From Prevotella sp. UBA746 (GTDB lineage Bacteria > Bacteroidota > Bacteroidia > Bacteroidales > Bacteroidaceae), in assembly GCA_002298545.1 (NCBI GenBank), contig DBKQ01000027.1, positions 2,851 through 18,497 on the forward strand: DNA of 15,647 nucleotides, read 5' to 3'. The notes beneath the pieces are model-generated. The model was not told the origin of the DNA. It made no database searches and saw only the letters and a list, made by a program, of their open reading frames with translations. Positions 1-7,823 of this stretch are shown piece after piece. How positions within the stretch are numbered: the stretch's first letter is position 1; each line of letters begins with the position of its first letter. Made by a program: the position numbers and the translations under genes.

Positions 1-2
1 TC

Positions 3-938
3 TATCGCCTGCGTATCGCTAACCAGATTATCAATCTAAGTATCGACTCCACGGAGACAATAACAGTGAAGGCTGACTATCCGCATATGTCTACCGGCTA
101 CACGGTTGAAGGGTCTGAAGATTGCAAGACTATCAAGGATTTGGCTATCAAACAGATTAATCTGCAGTCGTTTATTCAGGGCGTTGAGAATAACCCTGCA
201 GTAGGATATGATGCTGCAGAAGATACGATAACCAAGGTCATTGAGCAGTATAAGGACTATATCAAGCGCAACTATATCTATAAGCAACCGATGAAGGCTT
301 CTTCGTATTTTGCTCTCTTCCAGACTATCGGTAACCGTCTGATTTTCAATCCTCGAGAGAGTAAAGAGGATATCAAGGCGTTTGCTGCCGTGGCTACCAG
401 CTGGGATGTGTATTATCCTAATTCTCTACGTGGCGAGAATCTTCATAATATCGCTATCGAAGGTATGAAAAACGTGAGAATCTTAGAGAATAAGATGGCG
501 CAAAGTCAGCAAGGTATCGACCCGTCGAAAATCAATACGTCTAATATTATAGAAATCGCACTTCGCGATAATCGCGGCAATATGCGCCGACTTACCGATA
601 TGAAGGGTAGGGTAGTGCTGCTCGATTTCCATGTGTTCGGAGCCGACGGATCCACTCAGCGTATCATGAAATTGAGGGATATTTATAATAAGTATCATTC
701 TAAAGGACTGGAGATTTTCCAGGTTTCACTCGATCCTGATGAGCATTTCTGGAAGACGCAGACTGCTGCTCTGCCATGGATTTGCGTTCATGACGATGAT
801 GCTATGAACTCTAACCTCTTGGTGCAGTACAATATTCAGCGCTTGCCTACATTCTTCCTTGTCGACAAAAACAATGTGCTCTTCAAACGCGACTCTCAGA
901 TTAAAGATCTCGACCAGGCTATCCAAAGTCTGTTGTAA
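3..938 (+). CDS. Thioredoxin-fold (TlpA/AhpC-TSA-like) protein, 5' end outside the window, CxxC missing
   Basis: The frame is open to the left edge, so this is the C-terminal part (about 311 residues) of a longer protein. A GTG at 66 is only an internal valine. The last ~140 residues have a thioredoxin-like layout: a beta strand VVLLDFHVFG, a helix with MKLRDIYNKYHSKGLEIFQVSLDPD, an ALPWICVHDD strand, and the cis-proline segment RLPTFFLVD with Pro at 846-848. Where TlpA/ResA proteins have W-C-x-x-C, this one reads A-D-G-S (codons 642-653), so thiol redox chemistry at that site is not possible. The helical part in front resembles the N-terminal halves of Bacteroidota envelope proteins of the DUF4369/thioredoxin type, which are usually lipoproteins; the signal peptide would lie off the window. 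The fold assignment is firm; the role (structural or binding rather than redox) is inferred. Confidence 0.8.
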   Translation, partial: YRLRIANQIINLSIDSTETITVKADYPHMSTGYTVEGSEDCKTIKDLAIKQINLQSFIQGVENNPAVGYDAAEDTITKVIEQYKDYIKRNYIYKQPMKASSYFALFQTIGNRLIFNPRESKEDIKAFAAVATSWDVYYPNSLRGENLHNIAIEGMKNVRILENKMAQSQQGIDPSKINTSNIIEIALRDNRGNMRRLTDMKGRVVLLDFHVFGADGSTQRIMKLRDIYNKYHSKGLEIFQVSLDPDEHFWKTQTAALPWICVHDDDAMNSNLLVQYNIQRLPTFFLVDKNNVLFKRDSQIKDLDQAIQSLL

Positions 939-973
939 ACTTGATACATTATCACTATTCTTGAAATATTATC

Positions 974-1011
974 ATTATTATAGGTATGCGCACGCGCATA
1001 CCTATAATAAT
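974..1011. terminator. Perfect 18-bp inverted repeat, probable terminator of the thioredoxin-like gene
   Basis: The arm attattataggtatgcgc (974-991) is exactly repeated in reverse complement at 994-1011 with only two bases between, so the RNA hairpin would open at the tip. It sits 36 bp after the stop codon. The stem is AU-rich at the base and the T-run behind it (1021-1025) is short and 10 bp away, so it is not a textbook intrinsic terminator. It could also block exonucleases or act in both directions. Confidence 0.55.
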
Positions 1012-1020
1012 ATATTCATC

Positions 1021-1210
1021 ATTTTCCTCAATAGGTTTCAGCTCTCTCGGCTCTTCAATAGTTTTCAGTTCTCTCGGCTCTTCCAGTTCAGTCCTTCCAT
1101 TCTTCTCAGTCTTCTTGGTCCTCCCAGTTCTCCCATTTCTTCCAGTCCTCTTATTAATCTTATCCGTCTTATCTGTTCTATTGGTCTCAGCTCTCCCACC
1201 TTCCACACCT
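1021..1210. repeat. Pyrimidine-rich low-complexity tract of degenerate 9-nt units
   Basis: This 190-bp stretch is almost purely C/T with scattered G and A, built from degenerate units such as ctcccagtt, ctcccattt, cttccagtc and ctctcggct. The opposite strand is purine-rich and happens to be open (955-1206), encoding a repetitive Glu/Arg/Lys/Thr string. The translation has no globular character and no clear ribosome binding site, so it is treated as non-coding. The tract lies between the inverted repeat at 974-1011 and the susC promoter. Its function is unknown; simple-sequence expansion is the plainest explanation. Confidence 0.65.
1030..1083. repeat. 27-bp tandem duplication, two copies
   Basis: Bases 1030-1056 and 1057-1083 are adjacent copies differing only at two positions (1035 G versus 1062 T, 1042 C versus 1069 T). 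Each contains ctctcggctcttc. On the minus strand the copies would read as the nine-residue repeat EEPRELKTI / EEPRELKPI. It is the most regular part of the surrounding pyrimidine tract. Confidence 0.85.
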
Positions 1211-1254
1211 CCACGATAAAAACTCTAACAAGATGTAACAAATTCCCCGTGATA

Positions 1255-1276
1255 ATTTACAGTTTTTGTTGTAAAT
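1255..1276. promoter_or_regulatory. ATTTACA-N8-TGTAAAT palindrome upstream of the susC promoter
   Basis: A 7-bp perfect inverted repeat (1255-1261 and 1270-1276) with an 8-base T-rich spacer lies about 65 bp upstream of the predicted -33 element. Size and spacing suit a dimeric DNA-binding protein, so it may be an operator for the SusCD operon. AT-rich palindromes of this size also arise by chance. A second imperfect hairpin (gggtaaaac...atgccc, 1310-1333) lies just upstream of the -33 element. Confidence 0.3.
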
Positions 1277-1339
1277 ATACCCTTTAATTACTATTTTAGT
1301 TAAAATTTTGGGTAAAACATGCTTTTTATGCCCATTTGT

Positions 1340-1371
1340 TTTGCAAGAAATAGAAATAATAGCTAATTTTG
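1340..1371 (+). promoter_or_regulatory. Bacteroidetes-type sigma-ABfr promoter of the SusCD operon
   Basis: A -33 TTTG (1340-1343), a 20-bp spacer and a -7 TAATTTTG (1364-1371) exactly match the Bacteroides consensus TTTG / TAnnTTTG. Transcription should begin near 1377-1380, giving a leader of about 50 nt before the ATG at 1429. The promoter excludes the in-frame TTG at 1369 as a start, since it lies inside the -7 element. Confidence 0.75.
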
Positions 1372-1428
1372 CAAAAACGTAACAAAATTATAATTTATTC
1401 ATTCATTAATTTAGGGAAGAGAGTATTT

Positions 1429-4400
1429 ATGGAAAAAAGACTAACGATGTTGTTGGCCTCCCTATTCCTTTGCATTGGAATGGCGATGGCTCAGACAGAA
1501 GTCTCGGGTACCGTGATATCTCAGGAAGATGGCGAACCTGTTATAGGCGCTACCATCATGGTCAAAGGCACACAGACGGGTGTCGTGACGGATATTGACG
1601 GTAAATTCACTCTGAACTCCACTACACCTAACCCGACAATCACGGTTAGATACCTTGGTATGGAGACTCAGACGCTGAAAGGAAAAAAAGGTATGAAGAT
1701 TGTTCTGAAACCTGAAGATGCACATCAGATTCAGGAAGTCGTCGTTACCGGTATCATGAAGCAGGATAAACGTTTATTTACTGGTGCTACGACAAAAATT
1801 GATGCCGACAAAACCAAACTTGATGGTGTTGCCGACCTTACTCGTGGTCTTGAGGGACGTGTTGCCGGTGTGCAGCTCGAGAACGTGTCTGGTACCTTCG
1901 GTACAGCACCTAAAATACGTGTGCGTGGTGCTTCTTCTATCTATGGTTCGTCAAGTCCATTATGGGTTGTCGACGGTGTAATCATGGAGGATGCCGTGAA
2001 CGTAAGTTCTGATGACCTTTCTTCTGGTGATGCCCAGACTCTTATCGCCAATGCTATCGCAGGTCTTAACCCGGATGATATCGAGAGCTTCCAGGTATTG
2101 AAGGATGGTTCTGCAACTTCTATCTATGGTGCCCGCGCCATGTCTGGTGTGGTTGTCGTTACAACAAAGAAGGGTAAGGCCGGAAAGAGTTCTATCAACT
2201 ATACTGGTGAGTTCTCTTATCGTTTGAAGCCAAGTTATAGCAATTACAACATCTCTAACTCTCAGGAGCAGATGGGTATCTATAAGGAAATGGCTGCAAA
2301 GGGATGGTTGGAACTTGCTTCTCTTGCAAATAGCTCTACGTCTGGTCTTTATGGAAAGATGTACAACCTTATCACTCAGTATAATGAGTCAAACGGACAG
2401 TTCGGTCTGCCTTACACACAGGCTGCAATGAACGGATATCTGCAGCAGGCAGAATACCGCAACACTGACTGGTTTGACCTGTTGTTCCACAACAACCTTA
2501 CACAGAACCACTCGGTAAGCGTATCTACTGGTACTGACAAGGCTAACCTCTATGCATCTGTATCTGTTTATGATGATCCGGGATGGACTGATCGTAGCGA
2601 GGTGCAGCGTTACACTGGTGTGATGAACGCAACTTTCAATCTTAGCAAGAAACTGAGCGTTACTCTTCGTACTAATGCCAGCTATCGTAAGCAGCAGGCT
2701 CCGGGTACTCTGAACCAGAGCGTTGACCCTGTGAGTGGTGCTGTTAGCCGTGACTTCGATATCAACCCATTCAGTTATGCGCTGAATACATCACGTACTC
2801 TGGATCCAAACCAGACTTACACTCGTAACTATGCTGCATTCAATATCTTCGACGAGTTGCAGAATAACTATATTGACATCAATGTACATGATATCAAATT
2901 CCAGGGTGAAGTTGCTTGGAAACCTATCAAGCATGTTGAGGTGAACCTCCTCGGTGACTATCGTACGATGCGTTCTTCACGTGAGCATATCGTAATGAAC
3001 AACTCTAACCAGGCTGAGGCTTATCGTGCCGGTGTCGATAATCCGAACATCATGTACAACAATACTTATTTGTACACTGATCCGGATGTAAAGAATGCAC
3101 TGCCTATTTCTGTAATGCCTACTGGTGGTATCAACATTATGGATGAGAACTCTGTAACTCAGCTCGACTTCCGTGGAACTGTTCGTTACGACAATACTTG
3201 GAACAATACTCACATCTTCAATGCGCTCGCCGGTATGGAGGCTAACCGCGCTGACTACGACGCTCGCCACGATGAGGAGTATGGTATCGATTATAACAAC
3301 AGCCGTTTGCAGTCTCTGCCTTATCAGTTCTACAAGCAGGCTAAAGAGGAAGGTCTTGAGCGCGTGCAGTATTCTAAGTCTTGGAACCGCCGCCTTGCTT
3401 ACTTCGCTTTCTTGAGCTACTCTTACAAGGGACGCTATACTGCAAGTGTTACTGGCCGTTATGATGGATCAAACCAGCTGGGGCGCTCTACAAGTTCTCG
3501 TTGGTTGCCTACATGGAATATCTCTGGTGCATGGAATGCACACGAAGAGGAATGGTTCCAGAAATGGGCTATGGCTCACAAGAACTGGTTGTCTCATGCT
3601 ACTCTCCGTATGAGTTACTCACTCGTAGGTGAGCAGACTACAGCTTCAAATGCTCTCGCCGTGTTCCGTTCAAGCATCAAGTGGCGTCCACAGGGTGACC
3701 AGCAGGAACAGTATATCTATCTCTCACAGCTTGCCAACTCTGATTTGACGTACGAGAAGAAGAAGGAGTTCAACGTCGGTGTTGACCTCGGTTTTCTGAA
3801 CAACCGTTTGAATTTGACATCTGATTTCTATTGGCGTAACAACTACGACTTGATGGGTTATGTGAACACTGGTGGTGCCGGCGGTGAGATCCGCAAGTTT
3901 GCCAATGTCGCTTCTATGAGGTCTCACGGACTTGAGGCAACTCTCTCGTCTCAGAATATTCGCAACAAGCATTTCGATTGGTCTACCGACTTGACATTTG
4001 CTTACACTAAGACTACTATTAAGGATGTGCTCTCACAGGCTAACGTTATTAACTTGGTATACAATTCTGGTAATAACATCCGCAAGGGTTATCCACACCG
4101 CTCTATCTTCTCTATCCCATTCGTGGGCCTGAACGACGAGGGTATTCCTCAGATCATCAACGAGAAGGGTGAGGTTACTACTACCGACATCAATTTCCAG
4201 GAGTATCAGGCTCTTGACTTCCTCAAATACGAGGGACCGACGGAACCTACTATGAACGGTGGTCTTAACAATACTTTGAGATATAAGAACTGGCGTCTGA
4301 ACATCTTCCTTACATATTCGTTCGGAAACAAAATTCGTCTCGACCCGGTATTCTCTTCAAGCTATTCCGACATGTCGGCCATGCCTAAGGAGTTCAAAAA

Positions 4401-4761
4401 CCGTTGGGTTATGCCAGGCGATGAGAAGGTTACTACTATTCCTGCAATCGCCAGTGTTCGTCAATACTACAACGATACTCAGTTGAGCTATGCTTACAAT
4501 GCATACAACTATTCTACTGCACGTATCGCAGATGGTGGATTTATCCGTTTGAAGGATGTATCGTTGACATACGATGTTCCACGTTCATTCCTTGCAAAGA
4601 TTGGTTTGTCTACTGCAGCTATCAAGCTTGATGCAACGAACCTCTGTTTGCTATATGCCGACGACAAGTTGAACGGTCAGGATCCTGAGTTCGTTAATGC
4701 CGGTGGTGTAGCTACTCCACTGTCTAAGCAGTTTACTCTTACTGTTCGTTTGGGACTATAA
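1429..4761 (+). CDS. SusC/RagA-family TonB-linked outer membrane transporter
   Basis: The protein is 1110 residues, normal for SusC-like importers. Residues 1-21 are a signal peptide ending AMA|QTE. A carboxypeptidase-D regulatory-like domain follows (about 22-100: VSGTVISQEDGEPVIGATI, GTQTGVVTDIDGKF), then QEVVVTG (102-108), the usual marker before the plug, and a plug with GLEGRVAGVQL and IRVRGASSIYGSSSPLWVVDG. The rest is a large beta-barrel ending in an aromatic/hydrophobic strand (FTLTVRLGL). There is no STN domain in front, so it is not the FecA type that signals to an anti-sigma factor. It works with the SusD protein encoded 40 bp downstream, taking ligand in at the surface with energy from TonB-ExbBD. 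I use ATG 1429, which has AGGGAAGAGAG upstream and begins directly at the signal peptide. The substrate cannot be read from the sequence; peptide is inferred from the neighbours. Confidence 0.95.
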   Translation: MEKRLTMLLASLFLCIGMAMAQTEVSGTVISQEDGEPVIGATIMVKGTQTGVVTDIDGKFTLNSTTPNPTITVRYLGMETQTLKGKKGMKIVLKPEDAHQIQEVVVTGIMKQDKRLFTGATTKIDADKTKLDGVADLTRGLEGRVAGVQLENVSGTFGTAPKIRVRGASSIYGSSSPLWVVDGVIMEDAVNVSSDDLSSGDAQTLIANAIAGLNPDDIESFQVLKDGSATSIYGARAMSGVVVVTTKKGKAGKSSINYTGEFSYRLKPSYSNYNISNSQEQMGIYKEMAAKGWLELASLANSSTSGLYGKMYNLITQYNESNGQFGLPYTQAAMNGYLQQAEYRNTDWFDLLFHNNLTQNHSVSVSTGTDKANLYASVSVYDDPGWTDRSEVQRYTGVMNATFNLSKKLSVTLRTNASYRKQQAPGTLNQSVDPVSGAVSRDFDINPFSYALNTSRTLDPNQTYTRNYAAFNIFDELQNNYIDINVHDIKFQGEVAWKPIKHVEVNLLGDYRTMRSSREHIVMNNSNQAEAYRAGVDNPNIMYNNTYLYTDPDVKNALPISVMPTGGINIMDENSVTQLDFRGTVRYDNTWNNTHIFNALAGMEANRADYDARHDEEYGIDYNNSRLQSLPYQFYKQAKEEGLERVQYSKSWNRRLAYFAFLSYSYKGRYTASVTGRYDGSNQLGRSTSSRWLPTWNISGAWNAHEEEWFQKWAMAHKNWLSHATLRMSYSLVGEQTTASNALAVFRSSIKWRPQGDQQEQYIYLSQLANSDLTYEKKKEFNVGVDLGFLNNRLNLTSDFYWRNNYDLMGYVNTGGAGGEIRKFANVASMRSHGLEATLSSQNIRNKHFDWSTDLTFAYTKTTIKDVLSQANVINLVYNSGNNIRKGYPHRSIFSIPFVGLNDEGIPQIINEKGEVTTTDINFQEYQALDFLKYEGPTEPTMNGGLNNTLRYKNWRLNIFLTYSFGNKIRLDPVFSSSYSDMSAMPKEFKNRWVMPGDEKVTTIPAIASVRQYYNDTQLSYAYNAYNYSTARIADGGFIRLKDVSLTYDVPRSFLAKIGLSTAAIKLDATNLCLLYADDKLNGQDPEFVNAGGVATPLSKQFTLTVRLGL

Positions 4762-4801
4762 TTCGTTTTTATTCAGAAACATAATATAGAAAGAATTTAA
4801 T

Positions 4802-6568
4802 ATGAAGTCATATAAATATAAGGTGCTTACTTTGGGACTTTCTCTTGCTGCTCTCGCTTCTTGCAGCGACAGCTTTCTTGATAAGGTTCCAGATGAGCGT
4901 ACCGAGATAGACTCAGAGGATAAGGTGATACAGTTGCTTGTTTCTGCTTATCCTGAGTCAAACCCTGCCTGGATTGGTGAAGTCTCAAGCGACAACTTGA
5001 TTGACAACCAGGCTCCTCACCTCCCGTCTAACCCTAACGATAAGCAGGTTGAGGCTCACTACAACTATAGTTCTTATGCTAAATGGGACGATGAACTCTT
5101 CCGCTTCGACCCTGCTGAGAATGCTACTTACAGTGCTCAGGATTCTCCTGGTGCCTTGTGGGGATCTTACTATGGCTCTGTTGCTACAGTGAACCAGGCT
5201 CTTGCCGGTATCAACAGGGTTTGTCCTGACGGTAATCTTTCAACTAAGATGAAGGCTGCCAAGGGTGAGGCTCTCCTTATCCGTGCTTACGACCACTTCC
5301 AACTTGTGAGCATCTTCTCAAAGGCTTACAAGAATGATGAGGCAAGTAAAAATGATATCGGTATACCTTACGTTACCGAGATTGAGGATGTAGTATCAAA
5401 GAAGTACGACCGAAGCAATGTTGCTGATGTATATAAGAAGATTGGCGAGGATCTTGAGGCAGGTTTGGCTCTGATTAGTGATGTCAACTTCACTACTGCT
5501 CCTAAGTATCACTTCAATACTAATGCAGCTCATGCTTTCGCTGCTCGTTACTACCTCTTTAAGAGAGATTACAAGAAGGTTATCGAGCATGCCAACGAGG
5601 TGCTCGGAACTGACTCTACAAGTTTCCAGAGAATGGTTACCGACCTTTCGCAGTTCAGCGGATGCTCTTCTCTCTCTGACTATGCAAATGTATGGCATGA
5701 CCCGAGTCTTGCAGGCAACCTTCTGTTGGTTGACACATATTCGCTCATGCAGCGTCGCTTGTTCGGATACCGCTATTCATATGCCGGTCCTGCTGCAAGC
5801 AATGCTCTTATGATTCGTAGCAACCACAGATCTTTGTGGAGTGGTTACATCTGTCCGGCTATCTCTCTCGTGAGCGGTCAGCTATTCAGTAGCTCTTCAA
5901 GCGATTATGGTTTCTTAAGTTCTAAGATTGGTGAGCACTTCCAGTATACTGACAAAGTTTCCGGTATCGGTTATCCTCATCAGATTTACCGTGCATTCAC
6001 AACCAATGAGCTTATCCTTGAGCGTGCCGAGGCTTACACTATGCTTGGCAACTATGAGGCTGCTGCCAATGACTTGCGCTGGTATTGGAACTGTCAGCTG
6101 AATTCTATGGATGCTGATGACTATAAACAGTATGTTACTGGTGGATACACCTCGATGATGACAAACGGTGACTTTGCAACACGCGGTTACTACAACCCGG
6201 CAAGCGGAAAAGTTAATACTAACTGTTATGAAAACTGGGATTTCACTCAGAGAATGAGTGCTGATTTCGTTGTTCCTGCCGCTGCTGTCCCTTATATGAA
6301 CTGTATCAATGACTTCCGTCGTTTTGAGACTGCCTTCGATGGCTTGCGTTTCTTCGACCTGAAGCGTTGGGGTATCGACTATACTCATGTCGTAGGAGTT
6401 TCAAAGGAAGAGAGACAGTCTAATTATGACGATGCAGTGCGTGCTGTCGAGGTTCCTTGGGAGGCACTCTCTGGTGGTATGGACTCATCTCGCCCAGAGT
6501 CTACTGCAGACACAAAGGCTGCCAAGGCTTCTATGAATGCAAGTAGCTTCATTGTTAAAACTAAATAA
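4802..6568 (+). CDS. SusD/RagB-family surface lipoprotein, partner of the SusC transporter
   Basis: A 588-residue lipoprotein with lipobox LAALASC (Cys21). The SusD hallmarks are present: DSFLDKVPDERTEI just after the anchor, the TPR-like core (GALWGSYYGSVATVNQALAGI, KGEALLIRAYDHFQLVSIFSKAY) and the C-terminal FDGLRFFDLKRWGIDY. SusD proteins cap the SusC barrel at the cell surface and open like a lid to capture ligand. The acidic lipoprotein export signal after the Cys is weak here (SDSFLD) compared with the next two lipoproteins. It lies 40 bp after susC and 18 bp before the metallopeptidase gene, so all three should share one transcript. Family assignment is certain; the ligand is not. Confidence 0.95.
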   Translation: MKSYKYKVLTLGLSLAALASCSDSFLDKVPDERTEIDSEDKVIQLLVSAYPESNPAWIGEVSSDNLIDNQAPHLPSNPNDKQVEAHYNYSSYAKWDDELFRFDPAENATYSAQDSPGALWGSYYGSVATVNQALAGINRVCPDGNLSTKMKAAKGEALLIRAYDHFQLVSIFSKAYKNDEASKNDIGIPYVTEIEDVVSKKYDRSNVADVYKKIGEDLEAGLALISDVNFTTAPKYHFNTNAAHAFAARYYLFKRDYKKVIEHANEVLGTDSTSFQRMVTDLSQFSGCSSLSDYANVWHDPSLAGNLLLVDTYSLMQRRLFGYRYSYAGPAASNALMIRSNHRSLWSGYICPAISLVSGQLFSSSSSDYGFLSSKIGEHFQYTDKVSGIGYPHQIYRAFTTNELILERAEAYTMLGNYEAAANDLRWYWNCQLNSMDADDYKQYVTGGYTSMMTNGDFATRGYYNPASGKVNTNCYENWDFTQRMSADFVVPAAAVPYMNCINDFRRFETAFDGLRFFDLKRWGIDYTHVVGVSKEERQSNYDDAVRAVEVPWEALSGGMDSSRPESTADTKAAKASMNASSFIVKTK

Positions 6569-6569
6569 T

Positions 6570-6576
6570 GAGGAGG
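6570..6576 (+). promoter_or_regulatory. Strong Shine-Dalgarno of the metallopeptidase gene
   Basis: GAGGAGG lies 10 nt before the ATG at 6587. It is the clearest Shine-Dalgarno of the operon; the other genes have weak or A-rich leaders, as is usual in Bacteroidota. It fixes the start and suggests good independent initiation after the susD stop. Confidence 0.7.
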
Positions 6577-6586
6577 ATTATATAAT

Positions 6587-7804
6587 ATGAAATTCAATTT
6601 GAAATCATTGCTTTTCGTTGCTGTTGCAGCATTGTCGGCTGGATTTACTTCTTGTTCTGACGATGACTTCACAAGCACGATATTCAATACTGACCCTGCT
6701 CAGGACTATCTTGACAAGACTCAGTATACTTTCCCTCTCGATACTTTCATCAAGAAGGAGTTCTTGGAGCCTTACAATGTGAAGTTCCAGTATAAGTTTG
6801 ACGATAAGGGATCTGATAAGAACAAGAACTTGACTCCGGCCACATATGACCAGAGTGTTGACCTTGCAGTGTTGACTAAGTATCTTTGGTATGATGTTTA
6901 CAAGCAGTTGGCTGGCGATGTCTTCTTGAAGAAGTATAGTCCTCGTATCATCAACCTTACAGGTTCAAAGAACTACAATGTGTCTTCTGGTACTGAGACT
7001 CTTGGTGATGCAAGTTCAGGAGTAAAGATTAACCTCTATAACGTGAACAATCTTGATGTTACTAAGATTGACGTTATGAACGAGTATTTCTTCAAGACCA
7101 TGCACCACGAGTTTGCTCACATCCTCGACCAGCATGTGTTGCATCCTACAGCATTTAACACTATCTCAAGCAACGCTTATGATGCTTCAGGATGGAGTGA
7201 TGCTGCTGACTCTCTGAAGGCTGGTGCTGGTTTTGTTACTCCTTATGCTTCAAGTGCTGTAAATGAGGACTGGGCAGAATCACTTGCCAACTATGTTACA
7301 ATGGACTCTTTGAAATGGAAACAGAAGCTTGAGTCTGCTGACTTTGAGTGGGAGGAGATTGACTGCGACGGTCTGTCAGCATACAACAAGTTACTCTCTC
7401 CAGGTTGCAGCCTTGATACAATCGGATATTACAAGGCCTCAAAGAGTGGTTCAAACAACAAAATCTACCGTCGTAAGTGTTTGCGCAACGCTGATGGTAC
7501 TGTAGCCCTTGGCGATAATGGTAAGCCACAGTGGATTCATAATACAGGTGTTGACGGACGTGCCACGATTCTTCGTAAGGTGGATTTGGTTAGAACTTAC
7601 CTGAAGGAAAATTATGGAATTGACCTTGATGCTCTTAGAAAGATGGTACAGGAGCGTACTTATGTTACTGACGAGAATGGTAAGTTTGTTACCGATGAAT
7701 ACGGTGACCTTATCAACAAGTTGACTTCTTTGCAGTCGTCTGGAAAAACTTTGATTGACGAGCTCCGCGATGAGGTAAATAAATATAAAGCTCTTCAAGA
7801 ATAA
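6587..7804 (+). CDS. Putative zinc-binding metallopeptidase lipoprotein (Peptidase_Mx1/PF15890 type)
   Basis: A 405-residue lipoprotein: lipobox SAGFTSC with Cys23, followed by SDDD, which fits the acidic lipoprotein export signal that sends Bacteroidota lipoproteins to the outer face. The zinc signature HEFAH is at residues 174-178 (zinc ligands His174 and His178, catalytic Glu175), inside TMHHEFAHILDQ. NEDWAESLANYV (about 226-237) supplies acidic residues, of which E227 or E231 could be the third ligand. The C-terminal stretch ILRKVDLVRTYLKENYGIDL (near residues 325-345) is typical of this family, which is normally found beside SusCD pairs. It probably trims peptides at the surface or binds them before import. 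Peptidase activity is inferred from the motif; some members may act only as binding proteins. Confidence 0.85.
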   Translation: MKFNLKSLLFVAVAALSAGFTSCSDDDFTSTIFNTDPAQDYLDKTQYTFPLDTFIKKEFLEPYNVKFQYKFDDKGSDKNKNLTPATYDQSVDLAVLTKYLWYDVYKQLAGDVFLKKYSPRIINLTGSKNYNVSSGTETLGDASSGVKINLYNVNNLDVTKIDVMNEYFFKTMHHEFAHILDQHVLHPTAFNTISSNAYDASGWSDAADSLKAGAGFVTPYASSAVNEDWAESLANYVTMDSLKWKQKLESADFEWEEIDCDGLSAYNKLLSPGCSLDTIGYYKASKSGSNNKIYRRKCLRNADGTVALGDNGKPQWIHNTGVDGRATILRKVDLVRTYLKENYGIDLDALRKMVQERTYVTDENGKFVTDEYGDLINKLTSLQSSGKTLIDELRDEVNKYKALQE

Positions 7805-7823
7805 TATTAAAGGATAAAAGATT

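Noticed and set aside
955..1206. 83-codon minus-strand frame, charged and repetitive (EEPREL repeats)
   Set aside because: It follows from the low-complexity DNA tract, includes both arms of the perfect palindrome, and has no convincing ribosome binding site. A translated small protein is not excluded but is unsupported.
859..1287. 142-codon plus-strand frame overlapping the end of the thioredoxin-like gene
   Set aside because: The translation is Ser/Leu/Phe-rich low-complexity sequence from the pyrimidine tract, and the frame begins inside a real gene.
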